Source of the DNA: Stutzerimonas stutzeri | GTDB taxonomy: Bacteria > Pseudomonadota > Gammaproteobacteria > Pseudomonadales > Pseudomonadaceae | Direction of reading: 5' to 3' | Length of the DNA: 64,000 bases | Assembly (NCBI RefSeq): GCF_024451105.1 | Contig: NZ_JANGEY010000005.1 | Coordinates: 124,001 to 188,000, forward strand | Shown here: positions 42,720 through 53,347 of the stretch, in pieces | Numbering within the stretch: the first letter of the stretch is position 1 | How the letters are laid out: the number at the start of each line of letters is the position of its first letter | The notes under the pieces: model-generated | What the model was told of the DNA's origin: nothing | What the model saw: the letters and a program-made list of their open reading frames with translations, nothing else | Databases searched by the model: none | Made by a program: the position numbers and the translations under genes

Positions 42720-45179
42720 ATGTCCACCGGAGCGAAAGTTGTTCCCCTGAATGTCGGGTCGGCAGCACGCTCATCTACTTCGGAGCGAGTCATGCCGGCC
42801 GGTTTGCAGCCGCTGCGCGAGCAGGCGCGGCATTTCCTCAGGCAGGGGTTGCAGCGGGTGTTCGACGCTGCGGACGACAGTCTTTTCGAGATGGGCGGCA
42901 TTGTCGCGCAGCAGGAGCTGTTCGACGTCATGCGCGCCCTGCGCCTGAAGCGCGAGGGCATCGAGAAGTCGGTGCTGGACGGACTGGACAGGAGTTTCCG
43001 GGAGGTCTGTGCGGATCGGCGGTCGATGGACATGGACAAGCTGCCCGCGGGCTTGCTGAGCCTGGTCAGCCATGAGGAACTCGAGGAGAGCGTCGCCGTC
43101 AAGACCATGGTGATGCGTTCGCTGAGCGAGACCGGCAGCGAATACGAGCCGTTGCAGCGGCGTCTGCAGGCGTTGGTCGGCAAGCCGGTGAGCGAGGACA
43201 ACAACCCGCTGTCGGCGCGTACCCTGTGTACCCTGATGCTCGAGGCCCTGCGCCCGCTGGAGCTGAAGATCCAGCTGCGGCTGCTGCTGCTCAAGCTGTT
43301 CGAGAAGCACCTGCTCAAGGGCATCGGGGAGTTGTACGCCGCCGCCAACGACAGTCTGATCGCCGCCGGTGTCCTGCCCGACCTGCAGCAGCATGCGCCG
43401 CGTCCCCTGCGCTCCGCCGCCCGCGAGCGGGCCGCTGTGGCGGCGCCGGCTGCCGCGGAGGTGGCGGAGCCGCAGCTCGCGCTCGGCGAGCTGCGCGAGC
43501 TGCTCGGCCAGGTGCGCGGCGCGGCGCCCGCCACGCCGACCGATGCGGTTCCGGTCAGCCAGGGGGATCTGACCCGCCTGCTGTCCTTCCTGCAACGCCA
43601 GCCGGCAGCTGCCGGCAGCCCGGCGAATCTGCGCCAGCAACTGGACGCCTTGCTGGCGCGCGCCACGGCGAACAGCCCGCGGCCGCGGGTGATCGGCAAG
43701 CTGGACGAAGACGTGATCACCCTGGTGTCCATGCTGTTCGAGCAGGTGCTGGCCGACGACGCGCTGCCCGAACCCCTGCGCGGGCCCATCGGCGAGATGC
43801 AGGTGCCGCTGCTCAAGGCAGCGATCCTCGACGAGGAGGTGTTCGCCAAGCAGAGCCACCCGGCCCGCCAGCTGTTCAACGAGGTGACGGTCGCCGCCCG
43901 CGACAGCGAGGAGCTGGCCGACATTCACCGTGAGCGACTGCGCGGCAAGATCGAACAGGTATCGCAGCGGTTGCGCGAGGAGTTCACCGACGACCCCGCG
44001 GTGTTCGCCTGTCTGCTCGAGGATTTCACCCGCTTCACGGCCAGCGAACGCAAGCGCGCCGCGCTCCTCGAGCAGCGCCTGCTCGAGGCGGAGGAGGCGC
44101 GCGCGCTGCGCGAGCATGCCCGCCAGCAGGTCGACCGTCTGCTCAGCGAGCGGTTGCAGGGGCTGACCCTGCCGGCCGCCATCGTCCAGGGGCTCGAGCG
44201 CGGCTGGGGCGGCGTGCTGCAGCTGATCCTGCTGCGCGAGGGGCAGGAGTCGCCGGGGTGGGCGCAGGCCATGGCGACGCTCGACGAGCTGCTCGCTCGT
44301 GTGGCCCCGCTGCGCAGCCTCGAGGAAGCTCGCCTGCTGCTCGACGAGCGTCGCAACGCGCTGTTGGCCGAGCTGCGCCGCGGCCTGGAGCAGGTGGCCT
44401 ACGACAGTTTCGAGCAGCAGCGCTTCTTCCAGGAGCTGACCCAGTGGCAGCGCAAGCTGCTCGCCGACTTCCGCGCCGGACGGGTCGAGCCTGCCGTAGC
44501 ACCGATGGCGGACCAGGCTGCCGAGCCGCCGGTGGCCGAGCCGGTCGCGGCCTGCCCGGAACGGAGCGGGGCCGTCGCGCTGGAGGTACGGGACGAGGAT
44601 GCGAGCGAGGCGGCGGTCGAGATTCCGCTGCTGGCGGCCGACGAGCCGGCGGCCGTTCCGGCGCCGGCCTGCGAGTTGCCGTCGCTTCCCCAGCCCCAGG
44701 TGGCGGAGCCCGGCGAGACGGTACTGGCGCAGGAGGCGGTGGCGGCGGCGCCGGTCGCAAGCGCCGCGGCGGCGGATGACGAGCTTCCGCTTGCCGCTGC
44801 GGCCGAGACGGCGCCGGCGGTCGCTACGATTGCCGGGACTGTGCCTGGTGCGGAGCCTCCGGCGGTGCTGGCCGAGGAAAGCGAGGCGGCGTCGGTCGAG
44901 GAGGTCCACCGTGCGCTGGTGGACAGTCTCGGCACCGGCAGCTGGATCGAGCTGCATGCCGAAAGCAGCAAGCAGCGTTGCAAGCTGGCGGCCTTCATCC
45001 GGGTCACCGGCCAGTACATTTTCGTCAACCGCGCCGGCGCCAAGGTCGCCACCTACGATCGCGAAGGACTGGCGCAGGCCTTCGCCAGCGGCATGGCGCG
45101 GCTGATGGACAACGCCCAGCCGTTCGACCGCGCCTTGCAGGCGATCATCGGCAACCTGCGCGAGATGCGCGGCGCCTGA
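42720..45179 (+). CDS. DUF1631 domain protein
   Basis: An 819-residue protein of the Pseudomonas DUF1631 family. The N-terminal two thirds are helical (AARSSTSERVMPAGLQ, later LPAGLLSLVSHEELEESVAV and FEKHLLKGIGELYAAAND). An Ala/Glu/Pro-rich spacer follows at about 600-720. The C-terminal 90 residues (VEEVHRALVDSLGTGSWIEL, then AGAKVATYDREGLAQAF) have a PilZ-like beta pattern, but I see no clear RxxxR-type c-di-GMP motif. No catalytic residues are apparent. The family is linked to surface growth and biofilm traits by genetics, not by mechanism. AGAGGAAAATGCC precedes the ATG. Confidence 0.8.
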   Translation: MSTGAKVVPLNVGSAARSSTSERVMPAGLQPLREQARHFLRQGLQRVFDAADDSLFEMGGIVAQQELFDVMRALRLKREGIEKSVLDGLDRSFREVCADRRSMDMDKLPAGLLSLVSHEELEESVAVKTMVMRSLSETGSEYEPLQRRLQALVGKPVSEDNNPLSARTLCTLMLEALRPLELKIQLRLLLLKLFEKHLLKGIGELYAAANDSLIAAGVLPDLQQHAPRPLRSAARERAAVAAPAAAEVAEPQLALGELRELLGQVRGAAPATPTDAVPVSQGDLTRLLSFLQRQPAAAGSPANLRQQLDALLARATANSPRPRVIGKLDEDVITLVSMLFEQVLADDALPEPLRGPIGEMQVPLLKAAILDEEVFAKQSHPARQLFNEVTVAARDSEELADIHRERLRGKIEQVSQRLREEFTDDPAVFACLLEDFTRFTASERKRAALLEQRLLEAEEARALREHARQQVDRLLSERLQGLTLPAAIVQGLERGWGGVLQLILLREGQESPGWAQAMATLDELLARVAPLRSLEEARLLLDERRNALLAELRRGLEQVAYDSFEQQRFFQELTQWQRKLLADFRAGRVEPAVAPMADQAAEPPVAEPVAACPERSGAVALEVRDEDASEAAVEIPLLAADEPAAVPAPACELPSLPQPQVAEPGETVLAQEAVAAAPVASAAAADDELPLAAAAETAPAVATIAGTVPGAEPPAVLAEESEAASVEEVHRALVDSLGTGSWIELHAESSKQRCKLAAFIRVTGQYIFVNRAGAKVATYDREGLAQAFASGMARLMDNAQPFDRALQAIIGNLREMRGA

Positions 45180-45242
45180 GGTGCGGCCCGCTTGGCGGGG
45201 GCGGCCGGCTGTTCTAGAGTGGCGGCAACCAAGGAGCCGCCC

Positions 45243-45803
45243 ATGCAGATCGACCCCCGGACCGGCTGGTGCGCCGCGGCGCACCGCTGTCCTTCGCCCA
45301 ACTTCAATGCACGACCGGCCGGCGAGGTGTCGCTGCTGGTCATCCATAACATCAGTCTGCCGCCGGGACAGTTCGGCACCGGCCAGGTGAAGGCGCTGTT
45401 CCGCAACGAGCTGGATCCGCAGGCCCATCCCTACTTCGCCGGCATCGCCCAGCTGCAGGTGTCGGCGCACTTCCTGATCGAGCGCGATGGCGGCCTGGTC
45501 CAGTTCGTCTCCTGCAACGAGCGCGCCTGGCATGCCGGGGTGTCCTGTTTCGCCGGCCGCGAGCAGTGCAACGACTTCTCCGTCGGCATCGAGCTGGAGG
45601 GTACCGACGAGTTGCCCTACAGCGACGCGCAGTACGCCACCCTGGGCTCGCTGAGTCGCGAGCTGATGCGCGTCTATCCCGGAATCACCCGCGAGCGCAT
45701 CTGCGGGCACAGCGATATCGCTCCGGGGCGCAAGACCGACCCCGGTCCGGCCTTCGACTGGCGGCGTTATCTCGACGCGCTGGCGGCGGAGCGCCAGGCA
45801 TGA
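45243..45803 (+). CDS. ampD: 1,6-Anhydro-N-acetylmuramyl-L-alanine amidase AmpD
   Basis: A 186-residue cytoplasmic zinc amidase of peptidoglycan recycling. Its loss derepresses ampC beta-lactamase in Pseudomonas. Zinc ligands are the His in LLVIHNISLPPG and the His and Asp of GHSDIAPGRKTDPGPAFDW; the catalytic Glu is in IELEGTDE. The start MQIDPRTG is typical. It is coupled to ampE by an ATGA overlap. No ampC or ampR is in the window. Confidence 0.95.
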   Translation: MQIDPRTGWCAAAHRCPSPNFNARPAGEVSLLVIHNISLPPGQFGTGQVKALFRNELDPQAHPYFAGIAQLQVSAHFLIERDGGLVQFVSCNERAWHAGVSCFAGREQCNDFSVGIELEGTDELPYSDAQYATLGSLSRELMRVYPGITRERICGHSDIAPGRKTDPGPAFDWRRYLDALAAERQA

Positions 45804-46627
45804 GCTTCCTGGTGTTGTTGCTGGTCGTGGCGCTGGAGCGCATCGGTCACTGGCGCCAGCGGACGCAGCAGGATGGCCCTTTCCATGTCGCGCTGACGCG
45901 CGTCGAGGCGGCGCCCCGGCTGGCCGGGCGGCCGCTGCGCCAGTTGCTGCTGCTGGTCGGCATGCCGCTCGCGTTGCTCGCCCTGTCGCTGTGGGCGCTG
46001 GCGCCGCTGGCCTACGGCATCCTGCTGTTGCCGGTGCACCTGCTGGTGCTGCTGTGGAGTCTGGGGCGCGGCGATCCCTGGCTGGATCTGGCGCCGTTTC
46101 GCGACAGCTGGCAGCGCGGCGATGCCGAGGCGGCCTATCTCGATGCCCGTCGCGACCTGGGCGTGCAGGCCGAGGATGCCTCGGGCCTGCTGAGCCAGGT
46201 GCAGGGCTTCCTGCTCTGGCAGGCACAGCAGGGATTCTTCGCCGTGGTGTTCTGGTACGCGCTGCTCGGCCCGCTGGCCGCGCTGGCCTATCGGCTCCTG
46301 GCCCTGGTGGTCGAGCATGCCGCCGGCGAGGGACTGCGCGCCCTGGCCGTGCGCTTGCGGCATCTGCTGGACTGGCTGCCGGCGCGGCTGCTGGCGCTGA
46401 GCCTGGCGCTGGCCGGCAACTTCGTCGCCACCCGGCGGGTGCTGTCCGGGCGACTGCTCGACCGGCATGCCGGCGCTGCGCAACTGGTGGCCGACGCCGG
46501 TCGGGCCGCGGTCGATACGCGGGCCGGGCAGGGCGGGCTGGAGAGCCTGGACGAGCTGTGGAGCCTGCTGCGCCGCGCCGCGCTGCTCTGGTACAGCGCA
46601 CTGGCGCTGTGGGTGCTGTTGCGCTGA
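45800..46627 (+). CDS. ampE: AmpE-like inner-membrane regulatory protein
   Basis: A 275-residue protein of the CobD/CbiB-related AmpE family with four or five hydrophobic segments. It has FLVLLLVVALERIGHW at the N terminus and ARLLALSLALAGNFVATRR in the second half. It is encoded with ampD and proposed to be a membrane sensor in cell-wall stress. Mechanism is unknown. It ends three bases before the convergent tatD stop. Confidence 0.88.
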   Translation: MSFLVLLLVVALERIGHWRQRTQQDGPFHVALTRVEAAPRLAGRPLRQLLLLVGMPLALLALSLWALAPLAYGILLLPVHLLVLLWSLGRGDPWLDLAPFRDSWQRGDAEAAYLDARRDLGVQAEDASGLLSQVQGFLLWQAQQGFFAVVFWYALLGPLAALAYRLLALVVEHAAGEGLRALAVRLRHLLDWLPARLLALSLALAGNFVATRRVLSGRLLDRHAGAAQLVADAGRAAVDTRAGQGGLESLDELWSLLRRAALLWYSALALWVLLR

Positions 46628-46630
46628 GGC

Positions 46631-47410
46631 TCAGTCCCAGCCGAATAGCGCGCAGGCATTGCGGCTGCTGGTTTCGGCCAACTGGTCGGCGGAGATGCCG
46701 CGCAGCTCGGCCAGCACGGTGCAGATCTCGGGCAGGTATTCCGGGCTGTTGCGCTGGCCCGCGTGCATGCTCGGTGCCATGTCCGGCGCGTCGGTTTCCA
46801 GCACGATGCTCTCCAGCGGCAAGCGGGCGACCAGCTTGCGCAGGCGGCTGGCCTGCGGCCAGGTGGCGGCGCCGCCGAGGCCGAGGCGGAAGCCGAGCTT
46901 CCGGTATTCATTCGCCTCCTCCAGGCTGCCGGAGAAGGCATGCACGATGCCGCCGCGGGCCGGGCGGTAGCGCTTGAGGGTGGCGATGGTCTGCGCGTGG
47001 GCGCGGCGGACGTGCAGCAGGCTCGGCAGCTCGAACTCGCAGGCCAGCGCCAGCTGCGCCTCGAACAGCGCCTGCTGGCGTTCGCGGTCGAGGCCTTCGA
47101 CGAACCAGTCGAGGCCGAACTCGCCGAGGGCGCAGAGTCTGGCATCGCCAGCCAGACGCTGCAGCCACTCGCGTAGCTCGACGAGATGCTCGGGGCGGTG
47201 CTGGTCGAGATAGACCGGGTGCAGGCCGAAGGCGGCGTGCAGGCCGCCCTCCTGCTCGACCAGCTCCCACAGGCGCTGCCAGTTGGCCTGGTAGACGCCG
47301 AGCACCACCAGCCGCTCGACGCCCTGCGCCCGGCAGCGCGCCAGCACGGCATCGCGGTCGACGTCGAAGTCGGGGAAGTCGAGATGGGTGTGGGTGTCGA
47401 TCAGTTGCAT
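46631..47410 (-). CDS. TatD family metal-dependent hydrolase
   Basis: A 259-residue TIM-barrel hydrolase, likely a Mg-dependent nuclease or deoxynucleotide hydrolase. Metal-site motifs are DTHTHLDF at the N terminus, LHVRRAHAQT and HAFSGSLEEA in the middle, and VLETDAPDM near the end. The start is set at MQLIDTHTH; the longer frame begins inside the upstream palindromic repeat. It is convergent with ampE. Confidence 0.9.
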   Translation of the reverse strand: MQLIDTHTHLDFPDFDVDRDAVLARCRAQGVERLVVLGVYQANWQRLWELVEQEGGLHAAFGLHPVYLDQHRPEHLVELREWLQRLAGDARLCALGEFGLDWFVEGLDRERQQALFEAQLALACEFELPSLLHVRRAHAQTIATLKRYRPARGGIVHAFSGSLEEANEYRKLGFRLGLGGAATWPQASRLRKLVARLPLESIVLETDAPDMAPSMHAGQRNSPEYLPEICTVLAELRGISADQLAETSSRNACALFGWD

Positions 47411-47426
47411 GGCACAAGTGTAGAAC

Positions 47427-47545
47427 GTAGGTCGGGTCAGCCGCCTGGCGGCGTAACCCGACAAGTATGCCGCCAGACGTTCTGCAGGCCATGGCCAGCC
47501 TATGGCTGGCTTGTCGGATTACGGCCTGCAGCCTACCCGACCTAC
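47427..47545. repeat. Long palindromic repeat, GTAGGTCGGGT type
   Basis: A 119-bp element with ends GTAGGTCGGGT and ACCCGACCTAC. Internal arms are GCCGCCTGGCGGCGTAACCCGAC and a nested GGCCATGGCC/CCAGCCTATGGCTGG part. It belongs to the same family as those at 2435, 13490 and 31593. It fills the gap between tatD and prfC. Confidence 0.65.
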
Positions 47546-47561
47546 GCCACGGTTGGGCCTG

Positions 47562-49145
<1,584 letters not shown>

Positions 49146-49262
49146 CGGAAAGGGAACCCGTCGACGAGTAGTCGGTCTGTCAGAAAAGGCGGCGATTATA
49201 GCGGATGAGCCCCCCCGCTGACCGGCGAGTGATGAATGGGGGCGTGCGGAGGAAATTTCTGG

Positions 49263-49388
49263 TTGATCTTGGCTCCCCATGGTCCTAAAGTTCGCGCCCG
49301 AACGCTCATGCTGGAAACGATCCATCCGGCTCAAGTACTGACGACGAGACAGCAAGGTCAACCCGCCCGACGGTTGGCCTTTTTGCTT
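49263..49388 (+). ncRNA. Promoter-terminator unit upstream of speC: leader attenuator or small RNA
   Basis: TTGATC (49263-49268) and TAAAGT (49286-49291) are 17 bp apart, a good sigma-70 promoter. About 55 bases further there is a terminator stem AAGGTCAACC/GGTTGGCCTT with TTTTG after it (49354-49385), still 125 bp before speC. The transcript would be near 90 nt if it stops here. A 34-codon frame starting ATG 49308 ([16 protein letters not shown]...) runs across the terminator and stops at 49412, but has no good ribosome site. I see no other feature in the 365-bp gap. Confidence 0.45.
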
Positions 49389-49510
49389 TCGGCGACATGC
49401 CTTGGGAAGTAGGCGAACCAAAGTGGGGAAACTGATCAGGCGTTCGCGGCCATCGTGGCCACTCCACCACCTTTCCATTTGCCATCCGATCTGCCCTATG
49501 GAGCCCAGGC

Positions 49511-50677
49511 ATGCCCATCAAGGTTGAAGACTATTTCGATCGCGACACCTTCAAGAAGATGAAGGCCTTCGCCGACCAGAAGGAAACCCCCTTCGTGGTG
49601 ATCGATCTGCCCACCATCTCGCGCGCCTACGACCAGCTCGGCGCCTGCTTCCCGTTCGCCAAGACCTACTACGCGGTCAAGGCCAACCCGGCGGTGGAGA
49701 TCATCGACCTGCTCAAGGACAAGGGCTCCAGCTTCGATATCGCTTCCATCTACGAGCTGGACAAGGTGCTGGCCCAGGGCGTCGGCCCGGAGCGCATCAG
49801 CTACGGCAACACCATCAAGAAGGCCCGCGACATCCGCTACTTCTTCGACAAGGGCGTGCGGCTGTTCGCCACCGACTCGGAAGCCGACCTGCGCAACATC
49901 GCCAAGGCCGCCCCGGGTGCCAAGGTCTACGTGCGCATCCTCACCGAGGGGTCGACCACTGCCGACTGGCCGCTGTCGCGCAAGTTCGGCTGCCAGAGCG
50001 ACATGGCCATGGACCTGCTGGTGCTGGCCCGCGACCTCGGCCTGGTGCCCTACGGCGTGTCCTTCCACGTCGGTTCGCAGCAGCGCGACATCTCCGTGTG
50101 GGACGCCGCCATCGCCAAGGTCAAGGTGATCTTCGAGCGCCTCAAGCAGGAAGACGGCATCACCCTGCAGATGATCAACATGGGTGGCGGCTTCCCGGCC
50201 AACTACATCGCCAAGACCAACAGCCTGGAAACCTACGCCGAGGAGATCATCCGCTTCCTCAAGGAAGACTTCGGCGACGAGCTGCCGGAAATCATCCTCG
50301 AGCCGGGCCGCTCGCTGATCGCCAACGCCGGCATCCTGGTCAGCGAAGTGGTGCTGGTGGCGCGCAAGTCGCGCACCGCCGTCGAGCGCTGGGTGTACAC
50401 CGACGTGGGCAAGTTCTCCGGCCTGATCGAAACCATGGACGAGTCGATCAAGTTCCCGATCTGGACCGAGAAGAAGGGCGAGATGGAGGAGGTGGTGATC
50501 GCCGGCCCGACCTGCGACAGCGCCGACATCATGTATGAGCACTACAAGTACGGCCTGCCCCTGAACCTGGCCAGCGGCGACCGCCTGTACTGGCTGTCCA
50601 CCGGCGCCTACACCACCAGCTACAGCGCGGTGGAGTTCAACGGCTTCCCGCCGCTGAAGGCCTACTACCTGGACTGA
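49511..50677 (+). CDS. speC: Ornithine/lysine decarboxylase, PLP fold type III
   Basis: A 388-residue decarboxylase of the eukaryotic-ODC-like fold, which makes putrescine (or cadaverine). The PLP Lys is in [13 protein letters not shown] at about residue 57. The phosphate-binding block [12 protein letters not shown] is at about 217, [11 protein letters not shown] at about 264, and the catalytic Cys in GPTCDSADI at about 334. The family often has dual lysine/ornithine specificity that cannot be told by eye. It ends with a strong terminator. Confidence 0.9.
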   Translation: MPIKVEDYFDRDTFKKMKAFADQKETPFVVIDLPTISRAYDQLGACFPFAKTYYAVKANPAVEIIDLLKDKGSSFDIASIYELDKVLAQGVGPERISYGNTIKKARDIRYFFDKGVRLFATDSEADLRNIAKAAPGAKVYVRILTEGSTTADWPLSRKFGCQSDMAMDLLVLARDLGLVPYGVSFHVGSQQRDISVWDAAIAKVKVIFERLKQEDGITLQMINMGGGFPANYIAKTNSLETYAEEIIRFLKEDFGDELPEIILEPGRSLIANAGILVSEVVLVARKSRTAVERWVYTDVGKFSGLIETMDESIKFPIWTEKKGEMEEVVIAGPTCDSADIMYEHYKYGLPLNLASGDRLYWLSTGAYTTSYSAVEFNGFPPLKAYYLD

Positions 50678-50699
50678 TCCGGGAGCCTTCCACGCCCAA

Positions 50700-50735
50700 C
50701 GAAAACGCCGCGACTTGTCGCGGCGTTTTCGTTGG
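50700..50735 (+). terminator. Intrinsic terminator after speC
   Basis: The stem CGAAAACGCCGCGAC/GTCGCGGCGTTTTCG lies 22 bases after the stop. It is symmetrical and could work from either side. Confidence 0.88.
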
Positions 50736-50853
50736 TGGAGCGCTACGCGTGAAATATTTGCTTACATTCTTGGCTTTGTCAGCAGTTTGTAAAGCTTGAT
50801 CGGGAATCGATCCCATATAAGATCGCTCGCAAATATTAATGGGAGTGATTCTT

Positions 50854-53175
50854 GTGTATAAGTGCAACAACAAGCCAGCCAACTTCCCCCAACCGCGCCT
50901 GCTGGCCTCCGCGGTGAGCCTGGCGCTCGCCTCCTGGGCCGGCAGCGCAATGGCTGCCGAAGTCCCCGCCGGCCAGGGCGCAGCCCTCGAGCTGGGCCAG
51001 GTGACCGTCCAGGGCCAGCAGGAGCAGGGCTACAAGGTCGAGCAGGCCTCCTCGCCCAAGCAGACCGCTCCTCTGCTCGACACCCCGCAGACCGTCAGCG
51101 TGATTCCAGAGGCGCTGTTCCGCGAGCAGAACGCGCAGAATCTCACCGACGTCCTGAAGAACACCCCCGGGATCAGCTTCAACGCCGGCGAGAACGGTTT
51201 CGCCAGCGGCACCAACAACTTCAGCATGCGCGGCTTCGACACCAGTGCGAACATCTTCATCGACGGCGCGCGCGACAACGGCAGCTACACCCGCGACGTG
51301 TTCAACGTCGAGCAGGTCGAAGTGGCCAAGGGCCCGGCCGCCGACAACGGCCGCGGCGGTGCCGGCGGCTATGTCAACCTGGTCACCAAGACCCCGCAAC
51401 TGCGCGAGTTCGTCGCCGGCAGTGCCAGCTACGGCTTCGACCAGTACGATTCCGAGGCACGCAAGCGCGTTACCCTCGATACCAACCAGCTGATCAACGA
51501 CGGCGCCGCCCTGCGTCTCAACCTGCTGCTGGAAGACAGCGGCGTCGCCGGCCGCGAGCATGCCGAGAAGAACAGCTGGGGCCTGGCGCCCTCGCTGGCC
51601 TTCGGCCTGAACGGCGATACCCGGGCGATCTTCGCCTACGAGCATGTGGAGATGAACGATCGTCCGGACTGGGGCGTCTCCGGAGCCTCGGTCAAGGGAC
51701 TCAAGGGCGACACGCCTTACAACCCGGCGCTCTCCGGCGTGGATCGCGACACCTTCTACGGGCTGAAGTCGGACTTCGACGATACCGTCAGCGATGCGCT
51801 GCTGGTGCGTTTCGAGCATGACCTGAGCAGCGGCATGACCCTGAGCAACCAGACCCGCTGGGCGCGCGTCGACCGCCAGGCGCGCTACACCATGCCGTTC
51901 CGCTACCTGGGTGCGGCAGGCCTGCAGACCGACACCCAGTTCTATGACCGGGTCAACACCAGCCTGAGCAACCTCACCAACCTGTCGGCGCAGTTCGCCA
52001 TCGGCTCGATCCAGCACACCCTGGCCACTGGCCTGGAACTGACCCGCGAGAAGGCCGAGGCCGGCACCTATGCCGAGGTGCGTCCGCAGGTGGTGGTCGA
52101 TCCGTTCGATCCCGACTGGAAGCGCAGCGGCCCCACGGCCATGCGTGGTCAGCTGCGCGAGCGCAGCGACGTCGAGGTCGACACCGTGGCGGTGTATCTC
52201 TACGACACCCTGGAGTTCAGCCCGCAATGGCAACTGACCGGCGGTCTGCGTCTGGAGCAGTACCAGGTCGACATCCGCAGCCGCAACGTACAGACCGGGG
52301 CACCGGTCGGCGCCGACGGTTTCGACGATCGCGAGTTCAGTGTCGGCGGCAAGCTCGGCCTGGTCTACAAGCCGGCCGAGAACGGCAGCATCTACGCCGC
52401 CTATGGCGTCTCCACCCAGCCGCCGGGCTCCTTCCTGTCCAACCCGGACATCTCGCGGGTCAACGGCCAGGCCTTCCCGGGTTTCGTCGAGGGCGCCGAT
52501 CCGGTGCGTGCGCACAACTACGAGATCGGCACCAAGTGGGATCTGTTCGGCGACCGCCTGTCCACCGCCGCGGCGCTGTTCTACACGGTCAAGGACCGCG
52601 TGGCGATCACCGGCCGCGATGCCGGCGAAACCAGCGACAGCCTCAAGGGCTACGGCAAGCAGGTGGTCAAAGGCCTGGAGCTGAGCGCCTCCGGCAAGAT
52701 CACCGACGACTGGAACGTCTTCGCCGGCATCGTCTTCATGGACAGCGAGCGCCAGCACAGCGCTTACCTGGATGAAGTGCGTCGTCGTGCCAACCCGGGC
52801 GACTACGGCACTGCACAGCGTACCGATGGCGACGAACTGGCCTTCACGCCGCGCGTTTCCGGCAACCTGTGGACCACCTACCGCCTGCAGGACGGCCTGA
52901 CCCTGGGCCTCGGCGCGCAGCATGTGGGCTCCTCCTATCTGGGCCGCCCGGACGATGCCAGCCGGATCATCGCCAACGGCCTGCATGGTCGTCTGCCCAG
53001 CTACACGCTGTTCAACGCCATGGCCAGCTATCCGGTCAGCGAGAACCTCGACGTACGCTTCAACGTCGACAACCTGACCAACGAGGAGTACGCGGTATCC
53101 ACCAACTGGAACGGCCGCCGCGCGATGCTTGGCGATCCGCGGACCTTCACCCTCAGTACCGACTTCCGTTTCTGA
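50854..53175 (+). CDS. piuA: TonB-dependent siderophore receptor, PiuA-like
   Basis: A receptor of about 773 residues. The signal peptide ends ...GSAMAAE, and a TonB box-like LGQVTVQGQ follows. The plug domain has LLDTPQTVSVIPEALFREQ and FSMRGFDTSANIFIDGARDN. The beta-barrel ends in FTLSTDFRF with the terminal Phe. The plug lacks an N-terminal signalling extension, so there is no link to an anti-sigma factor. It precedes piuC as in P. aeruginosa (PA4514-PA4515), where PiuA admits catecholate and hydroxamate-type compounds. GTG 50854 has GGGAG eight bases upstream; an ATG at 50839 is the alternative. Confidence 0.88.
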   Translation: MYKCNNKPANFPQPRLLASAVSLALASWAGSAMAAEVPAGQGAALELGQVTVQGQQEQGYKVEQASSPKQTAPLLDTPQTVSVIPEALFREQNAQNLTDVLKNTPGISFNAGENGFASGTNNFSMRGFDTSANIFIDGARDNGSYTRDVFNVEQVEVAKGPAADNGRGGAGGYVNLVTKTPQLREFVAGSASYGFDQYDSEARKRVTLDTNQLINDGAALRLNLLLEDSGVAGREHAEKNSWGLAPSLAFGLNGDTRAIFAYEHVEMNDRPDWGVSGASVKGLKGDTPYNPALSGVDRDTFYGLKSDFDDTVSDALLVRFEHDLSSGMTLSNQTRWARVDRQARYTMPFRYLGAAGLQTDTQFYDRVNTSLSNLTNLSAQFAIGSIQHTLATGLELTREKAEAGTYAEVRPQVVVDPFDPDWKRSGPTAMRGQLRERSDVEVDTVAVYLYDTLEFSPQWQLTGGLRLEQYQVDIRSRNVQTGAPVGADGFDDREFSVGGKLGLVYKPAENGSIYAAYGVSTQPPGSFLSNPDISRVNGQAFPGFVEGADPVRAHNYEIGTKWDLFGDRLSTAAALFYTVKDRVAITGRDAGETSDSLKGYGKQVVKGLELSASGKITDDWNVFAGIVFMDSERQHSAYLDEVRRRANPGDYGTAQRTDGDELAFTPRVSGNLWTTYRLQDGLTLGLGAQHVGSSYLGRPDDASRIIANGLHGRLPSYTLFNAMASYPVSENLDVRFNVDNLTNEEYAVSTNWNGRRAMLGDPRTFTLSTDFRF

Positions 53176-53191
53176 GTCGGTCATGAGCCAG

Positions 53192-53227
53192 CGCCCCGGC
53201 CGTGCGAGCGGCCGGGGCGTTTCCGTT
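53192..53227 (+). terminator. Terminator after piuA
   Basis: The stem CGCCCCGGCCG/CGGCCGGGGCG is followed by TTTCCGTTT, 17 bases after the piuA stop. Confidence 0.75.
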
Positions 53228-53280
53228 TGTCCTGGATCAAGCAGTGCCGGCACGGCGCCACTGTTGCCTGGTGTCTGCCT

Positions 53281-53299
53281 AATTTAGAATCGTTCTCGA
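53281..53299. promoter_or_regulatory. Fur-like box upstream of piuC
   Basis: AATTTAGAATCGTTCTCGA resembles the Fur pattern with GAAT-N-NTTCTC halves. It lies 49 bp before piuC and suits iron repression. Confidence 0.5.
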
Positions 53300-53347
53300 C
53301 TTCGCGGCGCTGCCGCCCCATTCCCCCGTCGCCGGAGACGAGCCGCC

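Noticed and set aside
42771-46601. Very long antisense open frame (over 1200 codons) across the DUF1631, ampD and ampE genes
   Set aside because: It is the mirror of three well-supported genes in GC-rich DNA, with low-complexity Arg/Gly/Ala translation and no domain.
50736-50853. Fur box before piuA
   Set aside because: AT-rich stretches are present (AAATATTTGC, GCAAATATTAATG), but none fits the Fur pattern as well as those at 53281, 61036 and 61261.
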